A DNA stretch of 64,000 nt, from the NCBI GenBank assembly GCA_937625935.1, contig OW569362.1, forward strand, positions 186,001 to 250,000, read 5' to 3'. Origin of the DNA: Tetramitus jugosus (Eukaryota; Heterolobosea; Eutetramitea; Acrasida; Vahlkampfiidae). The position numbers were made by a program, and so were the translations under genes. Below the pieces are notes generated by a model. That model was not told the DNA's origin. It saw nothing but the letters and a program-made list of their open reading frames with translations, and did not search any database. Below are positions 32,778 through 41,195 of this stretch, one piece after another. How positions within the stretch are numbered: position 1 is the first letter of the stretch; every line of letters starts with the position of its first letter.

Positions 32778-35393
32778 TCAGATGTCAGGGATGTCTGGAA
32801 ATGTCCGCCGTGTTAGGAAGCCCTGAGATTCAAGAAGTTCTTCAATGATCTTGCTGACTTCAGAGTTACCACAAAACGATGGCACTCCTGTAAATAACTC
32901 CTCCAGTGTGCCATCTTGATGCCAAAGAAATTGTCTAAAGAGTTTGTGAGAAGATTTATCTTCAGTCATGGTGTAGATGAGAATATGAACAGTTCGTTCA
33001 ACTTCGTTGTCACTGTGTGAAGTTGTGTACTCCAAAGCCACTACTCTTCTAAAATCACCATGTTCAGATCTATAACGCAAGGATTTCTGGATAATGTACT
33101 CGAATTCTGAGTAAGAGAGTTCTTGGTCACCAGGTACGAAAAAGTCATCCTTCTTTCCGAGGAGTCGTGTGTAAGCATCCAGGAGCAACCCATTCATGAA
33201 AACTCGAAAACAAAAGAAGTGCATGATGATCACGGATATCAACATTGTCCACAAGTGCATTGATATTGTGATAAATATGCCCCAAATAGGAGAGTTTGGA
33301 GAGTCTGACCTTTCATCTGCTAGTTTCCGGTATAACTTGAATGAATCTCCATTTCTCCAATCTTTGTAGCAACAATCCACAATCAATGTAAGGATTGGGT
33401 CGAGTATGACAAGTAACCCGTAAGCAACTATAAACCTTGAAGCAAAGAAGGGAACATTCACCCTCATCTTTTGGAAAAAGCCGATTACACCAATCATTAT
33501 TAGCAAGATAATAATATTGGTCATGGCTCCAGATATTATCACTAAACTTTCTCCAGCTAGTGACAGATAATTTGATTCATAAACTACAGTTACTCTTATT
33601 CCTGTTGGCTTGTAGAGGATATCGGGAGTTTTAAAGAACTTGAGTAAACACCACTGCCCGAAATAATGCACAAATATTCTCATCCAAAAAGCAACAAGCA
33701 TCATCAGAATAGCAAACATAAACTGAAGGGAGATCGGAGAGAGGAAACCCATCTCTATTGTGATTGTTTGGAGTACAAATCGTATTCTCCCCAATGCCTG
33801 ATGAACAGCAGAAGCTTTGTAAGAATTTTTGATTTCATACTTGTATCGACTTAGCTCTTCTGAAGTTGGTGGTGCTAAAAAGTTACTTTCTGTTGAATTT
33901 TCTGATTTGTTTTCTCTCTCTGTCGTGTCCAACTCATCACCCCATAGATGTTGATCATGGTTCTCCTCGAGCAGTTCATACGCCTCCGAATCAGAGAGAA
34001 GTTTCTTAGCATGGATAGAAAAGTAGAGGTTTCCCATCCAGCAATCCAAATCCTCACAATAAGTATTTTCTATTTTACAATACTGGTCAATGGCTGAGTC
34101 TACCCACCCTCTAACTAATGGTGTCTTGCAATTCCCATCAATGACTTTAAATTCTGGGTTCTCCACGGGGTAGACTCCCCAGCCGACACATGCTCCTGCA
34201 TTTTCTCCCGAGAGTTTCACGATTTCAAAACTGTACACGTAGTGCGGTTTTCGGTCCAGTTGAGATGGAAGAAGAAGTTGTATAGTATTAGTAGAGTCGA
34301 GAGCCGTTTCAATAGTGCAGTGAGTTCCATTATGGTGAAACACTGAAAAGAAAGGACCCTCCGATCGCTTTAGTATCTCGCCCTTAAGTTTGGAAAGTAG
34401 GGACTGATCGATACCACCAACGACTTCTCTCCCAGATACTCCATCTCTAATCGATACCACTATAGCATATTTGGACGGTGGTATTTTATCCTTCATACCC
34501 CGAATGTACCTCAAGGAAATCTTAACCTCATGACGTTCAAATTTGCTCGAATAAAAGTTTGATAGGGCAGTACATAAACACGAATAATTGTATCGATGTC
34601 GAAAGGCTCCATACTTATCCGCAAATGTTTTCTTTCTTCTTCCCATTTCAGTTATCATCTCTCCTTCCATGTTGTGAAATGCTTTGGATAGTTGAGATCT
34701 AAACTTTTCATTTCGATCATCCATTTCCTTCATTACATCACTAACTATCTTCTCACGCTCTTTCTTTCTTTCTGAAAGTTCTTCATTGACTCGCATGTCA
34801 GTTCTTTTCAACCTTGTTAACTTTTTCACATGACTAGTTCCTTTCATCTCTTGTTCCTGTTGAACATGTTCTTGTGTATTGAATCGTGTTTTGTCTAAAT
34901 CATGTTTTTCAATGCTACATATCGTCACGACTCTTGTGGACAAATCATTATCAAACTCGACAAGATACTTCGATGCCCGATGACTCACTATCTTGTGTTG
35001 AATCCTTTCAAGGAAGCTGTTCCAGTTTTTATGATCACTCTCCCATCTTTCATATGGAAAGGTAGGAAATAACTCTACTTCTTCATCGTCTTCGTATCTC
35101 TGATTCGTCGTATCTTGGTCAGATACTTCATTAACATTGTCACTACTTCTTACGTCTGACTCAGAACAGAAGATGGTTGAGGAGAAGAGAGGTCTACTCT
35201 CTGGACTTTCAGAACTCGCTAGTCTGTTATTCAATTCGAAGGAGATGACAGTGTCTCCGTGTTCATTCACAAGAGGCTCCATCAATTCACTGTCGTCCTG
35301 ATAGTAATTATCATCTTCTGCATACAGATCGATGGTTTGGGAGCGAGAGGAGGAAAGAGGTACAACTTGTATCTTCCTTTTGCTTCGAAGCAT
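32778..35393 (-). CDS. Unknown multi-pass membrane protein with coiled coil and C2-like region
   Basis: An 871-residue protein from the ATG at 35393. The first 150 residues are acidic and Ser-rich. A coiled coil (RMNVEELSERKKEREKI region, about 200-270) follows. Residues 290-470 are beta-rich with a C2-like run (HEVKISLRYIRGMKDKIPPS ... YAIVVSIRDG). From about 565 there are five or so hydrophobic helices, including FMFAILMMLVAFWMRIFVHY, IISGAMTNIIILLIMIGVIG, FIVAYGLLVILDPILTLIVD and MHLWTMLISVIIMHFFCFRV, then a 140-residue soluble tail. I do not recognise the family. The architecture recalls membrane proteins of the ciliary transition zone but that is only a guess. Confidence 0.65.
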   Translation of the reverse strand: MLRSKRKIQVVPLSSSRSQTIDLYAEDDNYYQDDSELMEPLVNEHGDTVISFELNNRLASSESPESRPLFSSTIFCSESDVRSSDNVNEVSDQDTTNQRYEDDEEVELFPTFPYERWESDHKNWNSFLERIQHKIVSHRASKYLVEFDNDLSTRVVTICSIEKHDLDKTRFNTQEHVQQEQEMKGTSHVKKLTRLKRTDMRVNEELSERKKEREKIVSDVMKEMDDRNEKFRSQLSKAFHNMEGEMITEMGRRKKTFADKYGAFRHRYNYSCLCTALSNFYSSKFERHEVKISLRYIRGMKDKIPPSKYAIVVSIRDGVSGREVVGGIDQSLLSKLKGEILKRSEGPFFSVFHHNGTHCTIETALDSTNTIQLLLPSQLDRKPHYVYSFEIVKLSGENAGACVGWGVYPVENPEFKVIDGNCKTPLVRGWVDSAIDQYCKIENTYCEDLDCWMGNLYFSIHAKKLLSDSEAYELLEENHDQHLWGDELDTTERENKSENSTESNFLAPPTSEELSRYKYEIKNSYKASAVHQALGRIRFVLQTITIEMGFLSPISLQFMFAILMMLVAFWMRIFVHYFGQWCLLKFFKTPDILYKPTGIRVTVVYESNYLSLAGESLVIISGAMTNIIILLIMIGVIGFFQKMRVNVPFFASRFIVAYGLLVILDPILTLIVDCCYKDWRNGDSFKLYRKLADERSDSPNSPIWGIFITISMHLWTMLISVIIMHFFCFRVFMNGLLLDAYTRLLGKKDDFFVPGDQELSYSEFEYIIQKSLRYRSEHGDFRRVVALEYTTSHSDNEVERTVHILIYTMTEDKSSHKLFRQFLWHQDGTLEELFTGVPSFCGNSEVSKIIEELLESQGFLTRRTFPDIPDI

Positions 35394-35584
35394 AATGTAC
35401 AATCCCACACAAGAAGAAACGAGCACTTGGGAGTTTTTTAACTAAAAAGCGCAATTTTTCTGTAGTTGGCGGCAATTGGCCGCAGCACCACGACAATGAT
35501 TGAAAAGAGAGACAAGGTTGAAATCGTTTCACAGTTTTTGTTTTTTTATGAGATATGGTGGTGTGTTGGGGGTTTTTTTGTTGT

Positions 35585-35875
35585 TTAATTTGGCAGAGGC
35601 AACAATTGCAAGCATCTGGCCACAATCTTCTCAAATGTTGTCAGTGGAGGCATTCCCGTCTGTTCAGCCATGGAGTCTTCGTGACCTCCGTTCAATCCAC
35701 TTGTTACACCAATGAATGCAACAAATGGTATCCACATCCATGCCATACTCTTCATATTGCCTGAAACGTTGTCAAAAAGATAGGTAAGCTTTTCTTTTGG
35801 TGTTCTCTTGGACCATGGTTTTTCAGGTTCAGCGGCGATTCTCAAGCCTTGTCCTCCAAATGCGAATGGGTTCAT
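35585..35875 (-). CDS. Small single-helix protein (96 residues)
   Basis: A 96-residue protein starting MNPFAFGGQGLRIAAEP. Its core has a charged segment (WSKRTPKEKLTYLFDNVSG) and one hydrophobic helix (MAWMWIPFVAFIGVTSGL), then an acidic loop and a C-terminal helix ending in LPLPN. The frame is open further upstream, to 36040, but that extension is Asn/Thr/His-rich junk-like sequence, so I use the ATG at 35875. The size, helix and charge pattern fit an accessory subunit of an inner mitochondrial membrane complex, but I cannot name one. Confidence 0.55.
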   Translation of the reverse strand: MNPFAFGGQGLRIAAEPEKPWSKRTPKEKLTYLFDNVSGNMKSMAWMWIPFVAFIGVTSGLNGGHEDSMAEQTGMPPLTTFEKIVARCLQLLPLPN

Positions 35876-36009
35876 GATGTTTTGATGTTGATTGGTGTGG
35901 TGGTTTCGGGTATTGTTGTTGGTTGTGTTAAAATGATCACGTTTTGTTTGAGGAGGAGTATTTTTTGTGGGAAAACAAAAAGTGACTTTACTCCGATGGT
36001 ATTCATTTT

Positions 36010-37194
36010 TTACATTTGTTGTAGTTGGTAGAGGAAACAAGGAACAGTTGCCGATTCCTTCTCGTACCTGACAATCTCTTTGAAAATTATTTGTTGGAAC
36101 TCGTTGATTCTCTCTTGTGTTTTAGAGCTCCAATTGGCTGCCACGAGCGGATCGTCAAACTCTTGCTCTTCCAGGATCAATTGAATTCCTGGAGCTTCCG
36201 GCACAGCAACGATATTCCCCTCTAGGAGTGACTGTGGAATGATGGCTTCTGTAAATTTGTTGCGCATCACAGCAGCGACAAGCCCAATGATGCCTCTGAT
36301 GTGATGTTTCATAAATCCTTCTCCGTGCAATCGAAGCACAAAGAACTGTGACCCATCAATCACGGTCATGGGATCGCTACGGTCCAATCCAACATAATAC
36401 AGGGTACGCTTGTACGACGCTCGAACTTCACCTCCTGCAAAATTGTGAAAAGAGTGTTCTCCCTGAAACTGTCCAAACAGCAAATTCAATCTGTCAATGA
36501 TTTTCTCGTTGCTCAATGTATCTCTGTCGTGTTTCGTTGTCACAAGATTTCTCGGCAACAGATACAAGTATTTTCTCGCCTTACAGTGATTAATAGCACA
36601 GAATGAGTCACTTACAGGTCTCATCTCATGAATCCAAATAAACCTCGGCGGGTCATTCTCACTAATGACTCGACCGGGCAATATTGGGTGCTTACTGAGA
36701 ACTCGTTTCACCTCCTGCTCCAACTTTTCGCAAAATGCACTCAAATCACCAGAATTCGATGATTGGATTACACGCGGATCCACTCTCGTGATCATTAAAT
36801 TCCTCAGAGCATGCACGTTTCGATCAGTTCGACTCGCGAAATGCATTCCGAGCTCGGAAAACTTTTTCGCACACTTTAAATTCCTCATTGCCTCCCAGAG
36901 CACATTCTGAATGGCCAGTAACCGTGCTTGTAGCTGAAGACCATAGAAATAGGTGCCTGTGTATGAGAACAGTATTGCATACTTTGGCCATTGTGTGTGA
37001 TCTCTCTCCTTTGTTTTGGGCAGGGGTTTATTGAGATTCTTGATATTGAACGGAGATGGTCCGCATATCGAACTGCTATGTAGTTTTGCTGTGTGGTAGC
37101 TAGGTAATTTGATTTCCTCAATCTTGTACAAGGCAGATGCTTCTCTCTCCAACCAAAATTTCGATGCCCTGAAAATAAATAATTTTTACCGCAT
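36010..37194 (-). CDS. tRNA pseudouridine synthase, TruA/PUS1 family
   Basis: The main exon (37168..36010) encodes a complete TruA fold: KYAILFSYTGTYFYGLQLQ, the catalytic loop HFASRTDRNVHAL with its nucleophilic Asp, FCAINHCKARKYLYLLP, the HSFHNFAGG strand and MKHHIRGIIGLVAAVMR. The enzyme isomerises uridine in tRNA and, for PUS1, in other RNAs. No ATG is in frame with this exon before the fold. The best start is ATG at 37194, five coding bases from a GT, with an AG 21 nt downstream restoring the frame (387 residues). An alternative uses the ATG at 37229 and a 43-nt intron ending within the main exon. The main exon is secure; the first 10-15 residues are not. The next gene upstream ends only 75 bp away. 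Confidence 0.82.
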
Positions 37195-37269
37195 TCGATG
37201 GAATTTTCGCTCTTTGCGTGCGATGCATCCGATCTTCGAATGCGGGATGTTTCAAATGTCTCGCGAAAT

Positions 37270-39273
37270 TCACATTTGTTGCTCTTGCTGTTGTTGCTTC
37301 TGATGCTCATTGTACAATGCCGTACCCCCCTTGACGGCAAGTGAGGCACCTGACTTTGCACCCTTGAACCCCAGTTTTGCTGCACCCAACAATCCATAAG
37401 CAACCTTTTTTTGCACTTCCTTGTTGGTAGCAGCTGACGCGACAGCTGAACCAACCTTTTGTTGAACCTCCTTGTTTCCAATCGTCTTTCCTATGGCAGT
37501 GCCAACATGCCTCTGCACAGATTCGTTTTGAGCCAAGTTTTTCACCAGCACATTGTCACTGTTGGAGGCGATCGTGTTTCCAACCATTGATTGATATTGC
37601 CGATTATGGGCAGCGTTCGATACAGTGTTGGCCACTGCTGATTGCACTTTTTCGTTTGTTGCCAGATTGGCAACACCTCTTCCAACAGTGTCCTGTACCT
37701 TATCATTCATTACAACAGATCCCAATGCTCGTTCCTGAATGGTCATGTTTGGATCATTTGGATCATATTGTGGAACGTTTGGAATAGAACTGACAAGTGC
37801 GTTTCCAACAGCGCTCTGAACAACTTCATTGCTCGCTGCATGCCTCACAATAAAATTATCACTACTATTGGCAATGGCATTACCCATTTGATTTTGCATT
37901 GATTGTTGTTGCTGTTGTTGCTGTTGATAGTATTGATAATGTTGATATTGTTGCTGAGTATGGTTTGGAGCTTGAGGTTGCTGTTGAGCATACTGCTGTT
38001 GTGGCTGATACTGTTGCTGCTGCTGCTGTTGTTGATGCATTCTCTGTTGATGATCCACCACATGCCTTGGTACCTGAGGAGGCACACTTGTCGTTGGCCT
38101 TGTTTGGCTATTGTACATTGAATTATTCATATTGTTATTACTTTGATGATGATGATTCGTGTGCACTGAATGAGTTGACACTGGTTGTTGCTGCTGATGG
38201 GCGGATTGAGCAAGTATTTGTTGATACAATTGTTCATATGGTACCTCTGTTTCAATCTTGTGCTTATTTGCAGTTTTTAGCATCTTTTGTTTCGCTTCAT
38301 AGTCCTCGGACCATCCATGTATGCGACGGAATGGAACAATTTTTTGAAAGTCTCTATGTGTCAGAGAAGAGTGAATGATTCTCGATGCATGTTGAATTCC
38401 TGGCAATGGCTTCACTTCTTTCATCAAAAGCTTGTCGTCTGTAATAGTGTACATTGTTTGAGGACGTTGTTTGCCATTGTAATTGTTCATGTGAGTGTGA
38501 TCGAGTGATGAATGAAGAATCTGTGCCTGCAATACTTCGGCTTCTTGATGACCACCAACATACAATGTTTGTGGTTGTTGTTGTTGTTGCAGTGCTTGTT
38601 GTTGTTGTTCATATTGTCTCTGTTGTTGTAATTGCTGTTGTTGTTGTTGTTGTTGTTGCAATAGTCTCTGCTGGTGTTGCTGCTGTTGTTGTTGTTGAAG
38701 TAGCAATTGTTGTTGTTGTTGATATTGTTCATTTTGCGCTCGCTCTTCTCTGATCTTATCTTGTTCATGTTGAACAAAATCAACATGTTCTTCTTCGTCT
38801 TCGTGATTGTTACCATTGTGGTTTTTAGCAGAGTAGTGTTCCACTTCTGTTGTTTCTTCTTCTTCCTCTTCTTCTTGCTCTTCTTCTTGTTCCTCCTCTT
38901 CCTCATCATCATTCTGCTGTTGATACAGTGGAATGAGAATGTTTTTCACATTGCTCAACTCTGTCTTCACAGCAGGACACTTGTTCTTCCATATCTCATA
39001 CTGTTCCTCATACTGTTCAATATCAGGATGATTCGGCAATTGTTTGAGCACGAGAACCAAGTATTGAATCAAATAGGCATAGCATCGTTCATAATTGTTT
39101 TCCTTCATGCACTTTCCTGCATTTTTGATCAAGTTTTTGCAAGCATTCAACAAGCTTTCAATATCAATACCATTTTCCAAATCAAACAATTCGTTTGCTT
39201 TCTCTAGAGAAACCTCATTGAGTTGGTCAATGGAGTTGCATCGAAGTGGGACAATCTCTTCTTCTTCAGTCAT
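37270..39273 (-). CDS. USP8/AMSH-dimerisation domain protein with Q-rich centre and C-terminal repeats
   Basis: A 667-residue protein from the ATG at 39273; the longer frame upstream looks untranslated. Residues 1-115 match the helical USP8/AMSH (STAMBP) dimerisation domain: LNACKNLIKNAGKCMKENNY then ERCYAYLIQYLVLVLKQLPN, with HPDIEQYEEQYEIWKNK. That domain binds ESCRT and endosomal sorting partners. No JAMM or USP catalytic motif follows. The centre has an acidic run, two long Gln-rich stretches and between them a folded block (SRIIHSSLTHRDFQKIVPFR). The last 170 residues are tandem repeats of 18-20 residues of the form NxxVQxxVGxAVAxxAxN, followed by a Gly/Ala segment. The repeats look like amphipathic or glycine-zipper helices that could bind membrane. 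Role on endosomes is inference. Confidence 0.72.
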   Translation of the reverse strand: MTEEEEIVPLRCNSIDQLNEVSLEKANELFDLENGIDIESLLNACKNLIKNAGKCMKENNYERCYAYLIQYLVLVLKQLPNHPDIEQYEEQYEIWKNKCPAVKTELSNVKNILIPLYQQQNDDEEEEEQEEEQEEEEEEETTEVEHYSAKNHNGNNHEDEEEHVDFVQHEQDKIREERAQNEQYQQQQQLLLQQQQQQQHQQRLLQQQQQQQQQLQQQRQYEQQQQALQQQQQPQTLYVGGHQEAEVLQAQILHSSLDHTHMNNYNGKQRPQTMYTITDDKLLMKEVKPLPGIQHASRIIHSSLTHRDFQKIVPFRRIHGWSEDYEAKQKMLKTANKHKIETEVPYEQLYQQILAQSAHQQQQPVSTHSVHTNHHHQSNNNMNNSMYNSQTRPTTSVPPQVPRHVVDHQQRMHQQQQQQQQYQPQQQYAQQQPQAPNHTQQQYQHYQYYQQQQQQQQSMQNQMGNAIANSSDNFIVRHAASNEVVQSAVGNALVSSIPNVPQYDPNDPNMTIQERALGSVVMNDKVQDTVGRGVANLATNEKVQSAVANTVSNAAHNRQYQSMVGNTIASNSDNVLVKNLAQNESVQRHVGTAIGKTIGNKEVQQKVGSAVASAATNKEVQKKVAYGLLGAAKLGFKGAKSGASLAVKGGTALYNEHQKQQQQEQQM
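37330..37850 (-). repeat. Protein-level tandem repeats (NxxVQxxVGxAVA)
   Basis: At least five diverged copies of an 18-20 residue unit are encoded here (for example NKEVQQKVGSAVASAATN, NEKVQSAVANTVSNAAHN, NESVQRHVGTAIGKTIGN, NDKVQDTVGRGVANLATN). Copies differ at the DNA level, so the repeat is old and kept by selection on protein. Confidence 0.8.
38555..38730. repeat. Poly-Gln (TTG/TGC triplet) tract
   Basis: An almost uninterrupted GTT/TGC triplet tract that encodes Gln on the minus strand inside the USP8-dimer gene. A second, shorter tract lies near 37900-38040. Confidence 0.85.
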
Positions 39274-39551
39274 AGTTTGAATGTGTTGGTTTATGTGTTG
39301 GCTTTGTGACAAAAGAAGAGTGTTGGTTGTTTTTTTGTGTTTTCTCTTGGATATTTTTTGTTTGATATAAATTGAGCTGCCAACACGTTTTGATTTTGAT
39401 ATCCCGGCCGATATCAACTTCTTTTCCTGAAGCTGAAATCGGAGATGAATGTTCAACCAAAACTTGCACGAAAATTCACACAAGAAGAAAAAAGCACCGA
39501 AAAACGAACAACAAATTTATCAACAATAACAACAAATAACCGGTTAACAAC

Positions 39552-41194
39552 ATGCAAGCCAGACCATCTGAAAACTGTATCGTTTCTTCTTTGCGTTGGG
39601 TTCCAAAGGGATGCTTCTCCCTCCATCCAAAAAAAGCCGACTTGTTCACCACCAATGAAGAAATTGAAAAATATAAGCAGGATATGGAAGAGCAAGAACA
39701 GTATGAAATAATGAGAAAAAAGTATGAAGAGAGCAGTGCAGCCATGACTGACGTAGATATTGATAATGATGAAGAATTGAAAGAGTACAATATGGCTGAT
39801 TATGACAATGAAGAAGAAATTGATGTTCGTACGTATTATTTTTATCGATCTCTTGTCACACACACACGCATTCACATGTTTTTGGTGTTTGCAATTTTTC
39901 TCTCTGTATCTCTCCACGATCATTGTCTATTGACACATATTCGCTCTTTCACCATTATCATCGAACTCAAAAAACATGCCTCTACTATTTTTTGTTGAAC
40001 AACATGTCTCGATGTCTCGATGCACATTTATACAAACATACAGAACAAGAATTGTTCAAGAGCTTGGGAATGTCTCATGTTGCACCAGAGAATGATGTCT
40101 ATCTAAAGAGAAATGAAGGCGAAATGGAAGAGGACTCTGATGAAGAAGAAGAAGAATTGAAACCGACTGATTATCAATTGGTATCGTGTCACAATGAAGA
40201 CGAAGGTGTTTCTACTCTACAAGTGCACATTTATGAACCAGATGATCAAAATTTGTTTGTTCATCACGATGTCATGCTTCAAAACTTTGCCTTGTGCGTT
40301 GAATGGTTGAGTTATTTGCCTGGATCCGCTGCGAACAACACTAGCGGAAAGAGAAATTTGGCTGCTGTTGGTACATTTGATCCAATCATTGAGATTTGGG
40401 ATTTGGATGTGGTGGATGCGTTGCAACCAGTGGGCAATCTAGGTTCTGTAGCCGAACCAGAACCAGCCACAAGCAAATCAAAGAAGAAGAAGGCATTTGT
40501 CAAACCGAACACTCAGAACGATAAGACACACACAGCACCAGTGTTGAGTCTCGCATGGCATCCATTGCATTACAATATTTTGGCCAGTTCCAGTGAAGAC
40601 AGAACGATTAAGATTTGGGATTTGCAGACGTGCGAGTCAAAGTTTTCATTGAATCAGTTGCATTCGACGCCTATTACTGGCATCTCTTGGCATCCACGTG
40701 AGGCAAATGTGTTGTTGAGCGGTGGTTTCGACAAGAAGTGTCTCGTGATCGACTCCAACAGTAAATCAAAGATGGAATACTCTGTTCCTCATGATGTGGA
40801 ATCTGTCGCATGGAATCCACATTTCCTCAATGCCTTCACAGTTAGTTTGTCCAGTGGTATCATGATGACTTATGATATTAGGAATCAAAAGACCCCAATA
40901 CACAAGTGGCAAGCCCATGCACCAAAGATGGCAGTGTCTGACTTCTCTTACAGTGAAGTTGCTCCTAACTTGTTGGTGACTTGCTCACACGATGGAACAG
41001 TCAAGTTCTGGAATCAGAACTGTGCTGAATCAGCTCAACAACCTCAAGAGATTGAATCTGCTGATATAGGATATGGACAGTGCTACACCGTGTCCTTCTA
41101 TGAGAATTTCTTGGCAATCGGAGCACAAAAGGGTAAACTTCAGGTCTTAAATTGTCTGAAGAACGAGAAGTTACGACCATTGTTTGCTAAATAA
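39552..41194 (+). CDS. PWP1: PWP1, WD40 ribosome-biogenesis protein, two exons
   Basis: Exons 39552..39828 and 40044..41194 (intron 215 nt, GTACGT donor) encode 475 residues. The N-terminus begins with the short conserved CIVSSLRWVPKG strand; an acidic linker with DNDEELKEYNMADYDNEEE matches the PWP1 spacer. The linker continues with DYQLVSCHNEDEGVSTLQVH, then VHHDVMLQNFALCVEWLSY, and WD repeats with DPIIEIWDLDVVDALQPV, APVLSLAWHP, SEDRTIKIWDLQ and HDGTVKFWNQN. PWP1 acts in the nucleolus in rRNA synthesis and pre-60S assembly. Its Lys-rich KSKKKKAFVK segment sits where other PWP1 proteins have one. The stop codon is 1 bp from that of the next gene. It shares a 278-bp promoter with the USP8-dimer gene. 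Confidence 0.9.
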
Positions 41195-41195
41195 A

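Noticed and set aside
36885-37481. 198-codon minus-strand frame spanning the pseudouridine synthase start and the end of the USP8-dimer gene
   Set aside because: Translation is Arg/Ser/Cys-rich and in a different frame from both well-supported neighbours.
38487-38912. 141-codon Asn/Lys-rich minus-strand frame, and Leu/Val-rich plus-strand frames at 37899-38753
   Set aside because: Shadows of the Gln-coding triplet repeats in the USP8-dimer gene; any frame through such DNA stays open.
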